Program-made: the position numbers and the translations under genes
Part shown: positions 35,719 through 44,267 of the stretch, in pieces
Layout of the letters: the number at the start of each line of letters is the position of its first letter
Numbering within the stretch: position 1 is the first letter of the stretch
Assembly (NCBI RefSeq): GCF_000687935.1
Contig: NZ_JHZZ01000001.1
Span: 2,862,001-2,926,000, forward strand
Direction: 5' to 3'
Source of the DNA: Polaribacter sp. Hel_I_88
GTDB lineage: Bacteria; Bacteroidota; Bacteroidia; Flavobacteriales; Flavobacteriaceae
DNA length: 64,000 nucleotides
The notes under the pieces: model-generated
Databases searched by the model: none
What the model saw: the letters and a program-made list of their open reading frames with translations, nothing else
What the model was told of the DNA's origin: nothing

Positions 35719-38625
35719 TTATAATTTTTCGGTGATTTTTATTTGTTTGTCGTCTGCAATTTTTGGGGTAATGGAGTTTAAATAGTCTGAACTTTTTGCT
35801 TGTTTATTTTCCACAAAAGGTCTTATTTGAAACAACCATAATTTATTATTTTCAAAACCAAATTCAACATCAAAAGCTTGGTTTTTATCTTCTGCTTTTT
35901 CGCCAATTTTAGCTCTTACTTCTTTCGCTATTTTTCTTATTTCGTTGATATTATCTTCATTCAAAATCTCATTTTCAAACGAAGTAAAGTACTTTTTTGT
36001 TCCACCATAATTTGGTAATCTTATATAATCTGCTTGTCTTGCAGGTGCTAACAAAAAGTTTTCGTTTTGGGTGATAAGTCTTGTTTCTGCAGATTGCCCA
36101 TCTACTGCACCTCCAGCACCTCTAGAAAAAGCAACAGTTAAATCGTTATCTGTACCAGCATTAATTCCTTTGGTAATCATTACTCCAGAATAATCTACAT
36201 CTACACTTGGTATAATTAAGATGGATGGATACACATTTTCTGGATTCAATAAATACTTTTGTCTCCATTTAAAACTACGTTCTGTATACGCAGATGCCCA
36301 AACTCTTTTAATCCCTTGTAAGATTTTGTCTTCTTCTTTAATATTAAAAAGCGTTAAATTCAAACCAGCTCCAGTAAATTCTTTCAAATCTTCCATATTG
36401 GTATCACTTCTTAAAAATACAGGCACTTTACCCATCTCATTTTTAAAAGCCGTTTCAAAGTTCTCTTTTAAATCTTTGGTGAAATCAGTATTTAAGTTGA
36501 TGTTTAAAATAGCTTTATGTAATTTTTCCAAAGAAGTTAACAGATAATTTTCTACTTGTTCTTCTGTGGCTCCTTCTTTTTTCTTTTGATTAGCATTGTA
36601 AAAAGTATCGTTTAAATATTGCCAATAACTTTTGCCTTCATTGGGCATTGGTAAGTTCATGTGGGTTTTAAAAACACCAAAAGGAATAATTAAACCTTCT
36701 ACAACTTGCTCTGGAAAAAGATTTTTTAATTCGCCAAGATTAGCTGCTTTTGGTCCACAAAGTTTCCCAGAATCTGTTGCGTTTACATCTCTCATGTTAA
36801 TCACTTTAGAAACATCCAAACGTATATCATCAACAGGAACTTCAATCATATTTTTGCTGCGTTCTTTTTTCTCAAACAATTTTTCTTCTTCCGAAGACAT
36901 ATCATTTTCAGTCTTGATAATTACATTTCCTTTATGAGAAACTGCATAAAAAACTTTTTTACCATTGTATTTTTTTAAAGCTGATAAATTTTCATTTGAT
37001 AAAGCTGCATTCGGAATTCCTAAATTTCTAGCCAATAATTGAACGTGAGAAACTAAATTTCCTTCAGAAACTGTTAATATTCCTGCAACAGGTTTTAAAT
37101 CTGAAGGCGGATTTTGAAAAATGTATATTTTATTGGTATTCACTTCCACATCATCAGGATTTCCATCAACCACAACCAACTCACCAAAAGCATATCCAGG
37201 ATTTAAACCTCTAATAGCACTTTGGTTATCAATAGACATTACATCATTATTGATATTCGAAATTTTGGCAACAAAAGTTCCTAATTTACTTACAGTTTCT
37301 CCTAAACTTAAAGCGATGCTGTTTCGAACTCTATCATCAATAAAACCATAAGCCAAAGGCTCGAATTTTGTGTAGTTTAAAACATCTTCATTATAATTTG
37401 CTTTGATTAAAGAGGCACTCCATTCCACAATACTTCTAGAAACAGTTAACAATTCGTTTAAAGAAGCCACTGTTATTTCTTCTTTATTTGCTTTGTTATT
37501 AAGTGATTTTTCTATTTTATCAAATTCCCAGATTTCAATTAAACCACTTCCTAAAGCAGCACAAGTTAAAATTTCAATCTTGTCAATAGTTTCCTGTAAG
37601 GTTTCAGTTTCCCAATTTTGGGCTTCAATTAGCAACACATTTTCTATTTGGTTGCTAATATCTAATAATTGTAGTTTATGTTTTGACGATTTAAAATCGT
37701 TGATATTTAGTCGAATATCCGCTAAAATATTTGCAGAATTTCTTACAATCTTTTTTGATGAATTATTACTGCTATAGTTTTTAGAAAAGTTTTTAATTTC
37801 ATCAATTACAAAGGTATTGCCTTTCAAGTTTGCAACTTCTTCATCTATCTTTTTAAAATCTAATGGAGCGTAAAACTGTTCCATAGTTAAAATTAAATTT
37901 TGCAACTCTTTTTTCTCCTCTAAAGATAATTTATCCTCTTTTTTATTGATAAAATTCTGCACTAAAGCAATATCTGTTTTTTGTGGATTTCCGTGAATTT
38001 TAATTCTAACATCCATAAAGCTAGGAATGTTTTCTGCCAAAATTTTAGATTCACTTCGCATTAATTGTCCAAGATTTGTGTCTCCATTATGGGGTATGTC
38101 TTTTAACGCTTGTCTTATTAAATAATAATTTGTTTTTAAAAAAGAATCATTTTTTAAAATAGTTTCAAAAAACTCTTTTCCCCAAGCTTCTTCATCTTCA
38201 GATTGTACAGCACCTCTGTAAAATTGCCCTTTTCGTAAAATCCAACCATCATTAATACTGGCTAAATATTTACCAATTTGGTATTGTTTTAGTCTGCTAT
38301 AATTGTTTTGTTCGTCTAAAAATTCGTTGATTTTAGTAGATGCCAAGATTTCGCCAAAAAACAAATGGTTCGTTTTTCTTAACTCTAAAGCAGACGTTTT
38401 AAAACTTGCATGTTGTATGCCTTCAATATCATCTGGACAAGGATCTTTGGCATCTCTAACACTACCATCCTCACAAAACCATTTTATTCTGTAATAGGGG
38501 CCTCTAACATCCTCTTTATAAGATTCAACAAGTTCCTTAATTTTTGGAGTTGATAGTTCTTGAGCGATTGTAAATGAAACTGTTAACAAAAATAACAGCG
38601 TACATATATATAATTTTTTTTGCAT
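35719..38625 (-). CDS. exported PEP/pyruvate-binding dikinase, glucan-water-dikinase domain order
   Basis: From the ATG at 38625 it is 968 residues with a signal peptide (MQKKLYICTLLFLLTVSFTI, then AQ). The N-terminal ~450 residues are unfamiliar and largely helical. A phosphohistidine domain follows with H527 in NLVSHVQLLARNLGIPNA, then a PPDK-type ATP-binding domain ~620-945 (LCGPKAANLGEL; FLRSDTNMEDLKEFTGAG; SGVMITKG; FSRGAGGAVDGQSAETR; QIRPFVEN). His domain before ATP domain, with no PEP-binding barrel, is the order of alpha-glucan/phosphoglucan water dikinases, the reverse of PPDK. Export of an ATP-dependent dikinase is odd because the periplasm lacks ATP. It is upstream of serine hydrolase 2 in the same operon. 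Confidence 0.78.
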   Translation of the reverse strand: MQKKLYICTLLFLLTVSFTIAQELSTPKIKELVESYKEDVRGPYYRIKWFCEDGSVRDAKDPCPDDIEGIQHASFKTSALELRKTNHLFFGEILASTKINEFLDEQNNYSRLKQYQIGKYLASINDGWILRKGQFYRGAVQSEDEEAWGKEFFETILKNDSFLKTNYYLIRQALKDIPHNGDTNLGQLMRSESKILAENIPSFMDVRIKIHGNPQKTDIALVQNFINKKEDKLSLEEKKELQNLILTMEQFYAPLDFKKIDEEVANLKGNTFVIDEIKNFSKNYSSNNSSKKIVRNSANILADIRLNINDFKSSKHKLQLLDISNQIENVLLIEAQNWETETLQETIDKIEILTCAALGSGLIEIWEFDKIEKSLNNKANKEEITVASLNELLTVSRSIVEWSASLIKANYNEDVLNYTKFEPLAYGFIDDRVRNSIALSLGETVSKLGTFVAKISNINNDVMSIDNQSAIRGLNPGYAFGELVVVDGNPDDVEVNTNKIYIFQNPPSDLKPVAGILTVSEGNLVSHVQLLARNLGIPNAALSNENLSALKKYNGKKVFYAVSHKGNVIIKTENDMSSEEEKLFEKKERSKNMIEVPVDDIRLDVSKVINMRDVNATDSGKLCGPKAANLGELKNLFPEQVVEGLIIPFGVFKTHMNLPMPNEGKSYWQYLNDTFYNANQKKKEGATEEQVENYLLTSLEKLHKAILNINLNTDFTKDLKENFETAFKNEMGKVPVFLRSDTNMEDLKEFTGAGLNLTLFNIKEEDKILQGIKRVWASAYTERSFKWRQKYLLNPENVYPSILIIPSVDVDYSGVMITKGINAGTDNDLTVAFSRGAGGAVDGQSAETRLITQNENFLLAPARQADYIRLPNYGGTKKYFTSFENEILNEDNINEIRKIAKEVRAKIGEKAEDKNQAFDVEFGFENNKLWLFQIRPFVENKQAKSSDYLNSITPKIADDKQIKITEKL

Positions 38626-38763
38626 ATTTTTTTTGATTGATGAATACAAAGCTACTTTATATTTTATTAATATTTATAATAATTAGGCTATCGAGTTCAA
38701 TTAAAACCGATTTGAGTTAAAAGTATCTTAATTTATCGATTTTTGTGAAATTACAAGCTATGT

Positions 38764-39813
38764 TTAGGATGTAAAACGTTTAATTTTTTTGGTATAAGCT
38801 CTTAATTCAAACATTTCAGAGATGAATTTTTTGCTACTTTTATAAGGAACTTTATGTTCTAGGTGATTAGTGGTTGCAATTTCGTACAAAGATTTCCAAT
38901 GGGTTCTAATTGCTTTTAACGCCTCAAAATAAGTAGAATTTTCGCTGTCATAAATATGAGTAGGTTCAGCAATAATGCCATTAATTTCTAAGATTTTAAA
39001 ATCAGAACCAGTTTCTACCTCAGAAAAATCATTGTACTTCAAATCAATTCTACCATAAAACCAACCAGGAATCGATTTGCTTAAGGCATCAAAAGTAGCC
39101 TCTAATTGTTTTGAAATTAAATGATTTCCGTTTAAAAACTTTGTTCCTTTAGAGTGATTTCCAATAACAGAAAGCTGAATAACTTCTAGTTTTTTTGGAA
39201 TTGATTTTAAGTTGTTATGATGTAATTCAATCAATAAATTAGTATATAATTTGGCTCTTTTATCACTTAAAATAAGTTGATGAAGTGTCGAAGTTCCATC
39301 ACCAGTAATGGTTAAGAATTTTTTTAAAGTGATGGATGTAATGACACCTTTATCAGTTGTAGGATTTCTCGCATAAAAAATACCACATTCGTTTTTATAA
39401 GCAATAAATTCTTGAAGTATAATATCTATCTTATAATTGTTTAGATATTCTTCTAACTCAATTGCTGAATTTATTTTTTTTACCAACAAACCTCTAAAGC
39501 CAATATCTGGTTTTGCAATTAAAGGGAATTTTAATTGTTGATGCTCAAGTTTTAAAAGCGTTTCAGTAATTGATGAGTTTTCTAAATGTAAAACACTTTT
39601 AGGTCTGTATTTTTTAGGAACTAACTGAATCGTCGCAAACTTACTTTCTGTGCCATTTCCAGAACTTTTTATAAATGGATTGGCAGCACTAAAAAAAGTA
39701 GCGTGTTTTGCCTTTGCTGCTAAATAAAAAGCATAAGGCAAATTGGGAATATAAAATAAAGAAGAAGGCCAATGTTCCCATTGAAAAACCTTGTAAAAGT
39801 TGCTAGTTTTCAG
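38764..39813 (-). CDS. ATP-grasp protein, D-Ala-D-Ala-ligase-like, probable CTG start
   Basis: ATP-grasp ligase-type protein: LKFPLIAKPDIGFRGLLVKK is the nucleotide-binding lysine region, DIILQEFI the hinge, and KILEINGIIAEPTHIYD the metal-binding end (E, N). The first in-frame usual start is TTG at 39741, but that would cut off a conserved-looking N-terminus (FYKVFQWEHWPSSLFYIPNL). The frame is open up to CTG at 39811-39813, only three bases after the DUF6095 stop, which would give 349 residues with MLKTSNFYKVFQ. No ATG, GTG or TTG lies between. Either CTG initiates by coupling or the sequence differs from the real start. The ligated substrate is not predictable. Confidence 0.72.
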   Translation of the reverse strand: MKTSNFYKVFQWEHWPSSLFYIPNLPYAFYLAAKAKHATFFSAANPFIKSSGNGTESKFATIQLVPKKYRPKSVLHLENSSITETLLKLEHQQLKFPLIAKPDIGFRGLLVKKINSAIELEEYLNNYKIDIILQEFIAYKNECGIFYARNPTTDKGVITSITLKKFLTITGDGTSTLHQLILSDKRAKLYTNLLIELHHNNLKSIPKKLEVIQLSVIGNHSKGTKFLNGNHLISKQLEATFDALSKSIPGWFYGRIDLKYNDFSEVETGSDFKILEINGIIAEPTHIYDSENSTYFEALKAIRTHWKSLYEIATTNHLEHKVPYKSSKKFISEMFELRAYTKKIKRFTS

Positions 39814-39816
39814 ATG

Positions 39817-40062
39817 TTATTTGTCGTTAAATATAGCTTTTTGTAAGACTCCAAAAGTTTTAAAACCAAAATATAAGGTATATACTAATAGAATGGAACT
39901 AAAACCCAAAATTAAATAAGCAAGATATTCGTTAGATGTTCCTGTAAATTTATCTAGCGCTTTAAAACCCATGGTCATAATAACAGGAGATAATATAAAT
40001 AATAGGATTAAAATACCAAGTCTTATCAATGCTTTACTTAGTAATTGTTTGTCTGTACTCAT
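39817..40062 (-). CDS. DUF6095 family small membrane protein
   Basis: 81 residues with two membrane helices (~12-33 and ~44-66) and polar ends MSTDKQLLSKAL and KAIFNDK. It fits DUF6095, a flavobacterial family of unknown role that I recall downstream of murQ. Its ATG overlaps the murQ TGA (ATGA), a sign of translational coupling. The ATP-grasp gene follows after three bases. A role near peptidoglycan recycling is only guilt by association. Confidence 0.8.
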   Translation of the reverse strand: MSTDKQLLSKALIRLGILILLFILSPVIMTMGFKALDKFTGTSNEYLAYLILGFSSILLVYTLYFGFKTFGVLQKAIFNDK

Positions 40063-40871
40063 AATTTATAATTTAAAATAGCTTCTCTAACATTGCCAAA
40101 TTTAGCTAATAATTCACTTGCTTTTTCTTGGTTGATATTTAATTCGCTCATCAACATTTTTTCACCTCTTTCTACCAATTTATGGTTAGATAATTGCATA
40201 TCTACCATTTTGTTGCCTTTTATTTTACCCAAATGAATCATGGTTGTTGTAGAAAGCATATTCAACACTAATTTTTGAGCAGTTCCTGCTTTCATTCTAG
40301 AACTTCCAGTTACAAATTCAGGCCCTACAATTACATCAATATTAAATTGAGCAGTATTGGATAATGGACTATTTTTATTACAAGAGATAGAACCTGTAAT
40401 AATGTTGTTTTCATTACATTTCTCTAAAGCAGCAATTACGTAAGGTGTAGTTCCAGAAGCTGCAATACCCACAACAACATCTTTTTCGGTGATATGATGA
40501 GCTTGCAAATCTAACCAACCTTGAGTTTTAGAATCTTCTGCAAATTCAACAGCTTTTCTAATAGCATAATCTCCTCCAGCAATTAAACCTACCACTAATT
40601 CATGAGGAACACCAAAAGTTGGTGGACATTCAGAAGCATCTAAAATACCTAATCTACCAGAAGTTCCTGCACCAATATAAAATAGTCTCCCACCTTTTTT
40701 TAGTTGTTGCACTATTTTTTGAGTCAACACTTCAATTTGTGGCAAGGCTTTTTCAACAGCGATTGCTACTTTTTTATCTTCGTTATTAATGTTGGTAAGC
40801 ACTTCTAAAACACTCATTTTTTCTAAATGATTGTAATTAGAATCTTGTTCTGTGATTTTTGTAAAATTCAT
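40059..40871 (-). CDS. murQ: N-acetylmuramic acid 6-phosphate etherase
   Basis: Cleaves the lactyl ether of MurNAc-6-phosphate to GlcNAc-6-phosphate and lactate in cell-wall recycling. From ATG at 40871 the protein is 270 residues, starting MNFTKITEQDSNYNHLEKMS as family members do. The SIS-fold sugar-phosphate site is FYIGAGTSGRLGILDASECP, with VGIAASGTTPYV and GSSRMKAGTAQKLVLNM further on. The frame stays open 96 bases upstream, but that part is non-coding and contains a REP-like palindrome. murQ-DUF6095-ATP-grasp form one minus-strand operon. Confidence 0.95.
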   Translation of the reverse strand: MNFTKITEQDSNYNHLEKMSVLEVLTNINNEDKKVAIAVEKALPQIEVLTQKIVQQLKKGGRLFYIGAGTSGRLGILDASECPPTFGVPHELVVGLIAGGDYAIRKAVEFAEDSKTQGWLDLQAHHITEKDVVVGIAASGTTPYVIAALEKCNENNIITGSISCNKNSPLSNTAQFNIDVIVGPEFVTGSSRMKAGTAQKLVLNMLSTTTMIHLGKIKGNKMVDMQLSNHKLVERGEKMLMSELNINQEKASELLAKFGNVREAILNYKL

Positions 40872-40896
40872 AATAAACCCATTGCTTTTTTTTACT

Positions 40897-40915
40897 AGGG
40901 GTTTAAACCCCTTGC
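40897..40915. repeat. REP-like palindrome before murQ
   Basis: AGGGGTTTAAACCCCTTGC, same family as 19124 and 41762. It fills the 46-base gap between the DUF4249 stop and murQ. Confidence 0.65.
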
Positions 40916-40917
40916 AG

Positions 40918-41748
40918 TTAATCTTCCAAATCCACCAAAACCAATGTAAAAGTATCTGTTTCAGCAATATGAAAATAGCCTAAAGGAAAATTTTGCTCGT
41001 TTGTAGTGTTAATCATATTTCCTAATAAAGAAGAAGGTACAGTTTCAAAAGGACCACCTCCATCTTGTCCACTTTGTGAAGTAAGAATTCTAAAATACGT
41101 ATAGTATGGTTCAGATATACCAGATATTTTTATGGTTACAGGTGCAGGTAATACTATATCATCTTCATCATAAAAATAAGAGAAATTGTAATTTACGTCA
41201 TTAAAAAAACGATCTTCTACTACATTATAAAGATTGTTAGAAAAATCGAATAAATAAAAATTTTGTTCTGGACCAACATCTCTAAAAGCAACTTTTAATT
41301 CAGTTTCATTTCCAGAAAATAAAGTTTCATTACCTTGTTCAACATTTGTAAAAGGAGTTGATTTTACTCTAAAAGCTTTGCCTTTATAAGTTTCATTATC
41401 ATAAATAACTGTTAACTCATATTCTATATTTTCTGCAGGAATAAAATTGTTAACAGGTTCATAGATTCCAGTAGAGTTAGTTTCAGCAAAATTAATAATA
41501 GAGTTGTCTGCAAGATTTGTTAAAAAAACAGTGGCACCTAAAGCTGGTGGAATTACTTCATCAAAATAATCTGCTGATAAACTTAATTTCACAACATTTT
41601 TGGCAGTTACTGGGTTTTCATCAAAATAAACTTCAAACGAAGCATCAATAATTAATTTTGGTTCTATGGATGGAACATCAATCTCAACCACTTTTTCACA
41701 ACTTATAAAAAGCGTAACAAAAGTTAAAATTAGTAGTATGTTTTTCAT
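40918..41748 (-). CDS. DUF4249 lipoprotein, partner of TonB-dependent receptor
   Basis: A 276-residue lipoprotein: signal MKNILLILTFVTLFIS followed by C17. The N-terminal block EKVVEIDVPSIEPKLIIDA and the Y.L.V...G....A pattern (NIEYELTVIYDNETYKGKA) are typical of DUF4249, a family nearly always encoded with a TonB-dependent receptor. It probably sits on the outer leaflet and helps capture the receptor's ligand. It lies 76 bases after the receptor gene, separated by two REP-like palindromes. The ligand is unknown. Confidence 0.85.
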   Translation of the reverse strand: MKNILLILTFVTLFISCEKVVEIDVPSIEPKLIIDASFEVYFDENPVTAKNVVKLSLSADYFDEVIPPALGATVFLTNLADNSIINFAETNSTGIYEPVNNFIPAENIEYELTVIYDNETYKGKAFRVKSTPFTNVEQGNETLFSGNETELKVAFRDVGPEQNFYLFDFSNNLYNVVEDRFFNDVNYNFSYFYDEDDIVLPAPVTIKISGISEPYYTYFRILTSQSGQDGGGPFETVPSSLLGNMINTTNEQNFPLGYFHIAETDTFTLVLVDLED

Positions 41749-41761
41749 TTTTATTTCTTTA

Positions 41762-41815
41762 GCAAGGGGTTTAAACCCCTTGTTGTTTTATTTGCAATGG
41801 GTTTAACCCCATTGT
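41762..41815. repeat. two tandem REP-like palindromes in an intercistronic gap
   Basis: GCAAGGGGTTTAAACCCCTT (41762-41781) and GCAATGGGTTTAACCCCATT (41794-41813), each followed by GTTGT. The arm change AAGGGG to AATGGG is compensated on the other side, so stem pairing is preserved. Located between the TonB receptor and DUF4249 genes of one operon, where it may tune the relative amounts of the two mRNAs. Confidence 0.7.
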
Positions 41816-41824
41816 TGTATTGTT

Positions 41825-44194
41825 TTAAAATTCAAAATTATAAGTTACAGAAGGGACTAAACCAAAAATAGATGTTTGTACAGCTTCGTTTCTTAATGTT
41901 TCTCTGTTTTGTCTAAAATTAATAGAAGCTGCATTTTGTCTTCCATATAAATTATAAATTCCAAAAACCCATTCACCTTTCCATTTTCTATTTTTATTCT
42001 TTTCTGGTGTTAAGGTTGCAGAAATATCAAGTCTGTGATACGCTGGTAATCTATCTGCATTTCTTCTATTGTCATCAAAAATGGGTACATTTAAACCTTG
42101 TATTTCATATTGGCCAACAGGATAATTGGTAGGTTGCCCAGTTTGGAATAAAAAATTTGCATTGAATGACCATTTTTTAGACAATTCGTAACTTCCGTTG
42201 ATGGAAATATCATGTGTTTTATCAAAAGGAGAACTATACCACTCACCATTGTTAATACCAGGTTCAATAGCAGTTCTTCCCAAAGTTTGTTGTTCTGATC
42301 TTGATAAAGTATAGGCTAAAAACCCTGTAAATTTTCCTTCATTCTTTTTGAACAAAACTTCTAAACCATAAGCTCTTGCTTGCCCGTTTAAAATGATGGT
42401 TTCAATTTCGTTATTCGCAATTAAATTGGCGCCATTTATATAATCGATTCTGTTTTGAATATCTTTATAAAATACTTCAGTTTCTAAAGAATAATCGCCA
42501 TTTTTTATCGATTTAAAATAACCAACAGCATATTGATCTAATAATTGAGGAGCTATAAAACGTCCACTTGGTGCCCAAACATCTAATGGAGTAGGAGAGG
42601 CTGTGTTAGAAAGCAAGTGTAAATATTGTGCCATTCTGTTATAACTGGCTTTTACAGAGGTATTTTCATCTAATGTATAGGCCAAAGAAACCCTTGGTTC
42701 AAAATTTTGAAACGTTGCTAACGTTTCACTTCTCTTAAAAGATTCTGTGCCAATGGCTTGAGCAGATTCGTATTTTTTAAACTGCTCATTATAAATAACA
42801 GCTTGGTTATTCGCATATAAGTTTATTTCATCTTGACCTAAACGTGTAAAATGGCTAAAACGTGCTCCATATTGTAAGGTTACATTGTCGCTAACTTTAT
42901 GTTCTGCTTCTAAATATGCTGCAAATTCGTTGGCATATTTGTCAATTAATTTTTCTGGCTGGATTCCAGAATCTTCTCTATTTGGAATAATTTCTCCTGG
43001 ATTAAATTTGATGTAGATATTATTGATTCCATAACTCAATTTAAATTTTTCATTTAAATAATGTTTAAAATCATACTTAAGGTTGAAGTTGGTGATGCCA
43101 GAATCCCATTCAAAACCCACAAAATCTAAAATTAAACCATAGAAATAATCAGAATAAATTAAAGATAAGTTCGAGAAAATTTTATCAGAGAAAAGATGAT
43201 TCCAACGTAAGTTAACTACTGTGTTTCCATATTCGTTTACAAAATTATCGCTAATTCCAAAAATATCTTTTCCAAAATAAGTTGATAAAAAAACGTTGTT
43301 TTTATCGTTAAATCTGTAGTTTATTTTACTGTTTAAATCATAAAAATAAGCTTTGTTATCATTATCAAAAAGCGGTAAAAATAAATGAGCATAAGATCCT
43401 CTACCAGCAACCACAAAAGAACTTTTTTCTTTTTCAATTGGGCCTTCTATCAATAAACGAGACGAAACTAAACCAATTCCTCCAGTAACATTAAACTCTT
43501 TGCTGTTTCCTTCTTTTTGATAAATATCTAAAACAGATGATAATCTTCCTCCAAAACGTGCAGGAATTCCACCTTTATATAATTTAACATCCTTGATAAC
43601 ATCAGGATTAAAAACCGAGAAAAAACCAAATAAATGCGATGAATTGAATACGATGGCTTCATCTAACAAAATTAAATTTTGGTCTGCTGCACCACCTCTA
43701 ACATTAAAACCAGATGCGCCTTCACCAGCACTGGTAACTCCAGGTAATAAAATTAAAGATTTTATAATATCTGCTTCTCCTAAAACTACAGGTATTTTTT
43801 TTATGGTAGCAGCTGTTAGTTTATTCACACTCATTTGAGGCGACTTAACATTTATCTTTTCGATATCTGCTTCAATAACAATTTCAGCTAAACTTTCTGA
43901 TTCTTCAACTAGTTTAAAGTTTTTTGTAATTTTTTCTTTAAGAGTTAAGGTTTCATTAATTGTGGAAAAACCTAAATAGCTTATTTGTATTTTGTGAGTT
44001 CCACTGGGTATGGTTATGGAATAAAAACCATATTCGTTTGTCGTGGTTCCAGCATTTAATTCTGGAAAATATATTGAAACTCCAATTAAAGTTTCGTTAC
44101 TACTATTGTCGTAAACAGTGCCACTAACTGTAAATTTTTCTTGGCTAAATATAGATATTGATGCTAAGAAAAATAGGAATAAAATTTTTTTCAA
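41825..44194 (-). CDS. TonB-dependent receptor with carboxypeptidase-like regulatory domain
   Basis: A 789-residue outer-membrane transporter. After the signal peptide (cleaved near IFSQ) comes a CarboxypepD_reg domain (~21-105: FTVSGTVYDNSSNETLIGVSI, TNEYGFYSITIPSGTHKIQ), a plug ~120-230 (LLPGVTSAGEGASGFNVRGG, DVKLYKGGIPARFGGRLSSV) and a beta-barrel ending in NFEF. No long N-terminal TonB-signalling extension is present. Paired with a DUF4249 lipoprotein. Substrate cannot be told from the sequence; relatives take up complexed nutrients or peptides. Confidence 0.9.
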   Translation of the reverse strand: MKKILFLFFLASISIFSQEKFTVSGTVYDNSSNETLIGVSIYFPELNAGTTTNEYGFYSITIPSGTHKIQISYLGFSTINETLTLKEKITKNFKLVEESESLAEIVIEADIEKINVKSPQMSVNKLTAATIKKIPVVLGEADIIKSLILLPGVTSAGEGASGFNVRGGAADQNLILLDEAIVFNSSHLFGFFSVFNPDVIKDVKLYKGGIPARFGGRLSSVLDIYQKEGNSKEFNVTGGIGLVSSRLLIEGPIEKEKSSFVVAGRGSYAHLFLPLFDNDNKAYFYDLNSKINYRFNDKNNVFLSTYFGKDIFGISDNFVNEYGNTVVNLRWNHLFSDKIFSNLSLIYSDYFYGLILDFVGFEWDSGITNFNLKYDFKHYLNEKFKLSYGINNIYIKFNPGEIIPNREDSGIQPEKLIDKYANEFAAYLEAEHKVSDNVTLQYGARFSHFTRLGQDEINLYANNQAVIYNEQFKKYESAQAIGTESFKRSETLATFQNFEPRVSLAYTLDENTSVKASYNRMAQYLHLLSNTASPTPLDVWAPSGRFIAPQLLDQYAVGYFKSIKNGDYSLETEVFYKDIQNRIDYINGANLIANNEIETIILNGQARAYGLEVLFKKNEGKFTGFLAYTLSRSEQQTLGRTAIEPGINNGEWYSSPFDKTHDISINGSYELSKKWSFNANFLFQTGQPTNYPVGQYEIQGLNVPIFDDNRRNADRLPAYHRLDISATLTPEKNKNRKWKGEWVFGIYNLYGRQNAASINFRQNRETLRNEAVQTSIFGLVPSVTYNFEF

Positions 44195-44267
44195 ATTTAT
44201 TTTTGTTCGATGTATTTATTGTATTTTTAAACAAAAGTAGTGTTATAATAGATTAAAAAATCATATT

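Noticed and set aside
40872..40967. N-terminal extension of murQ by 32 codons
   Set aside because: The extension overlaps the DUF4249 3' end and encodes a REP palindrome; MNFTKITEQDSN at 40871 is the natural family start.
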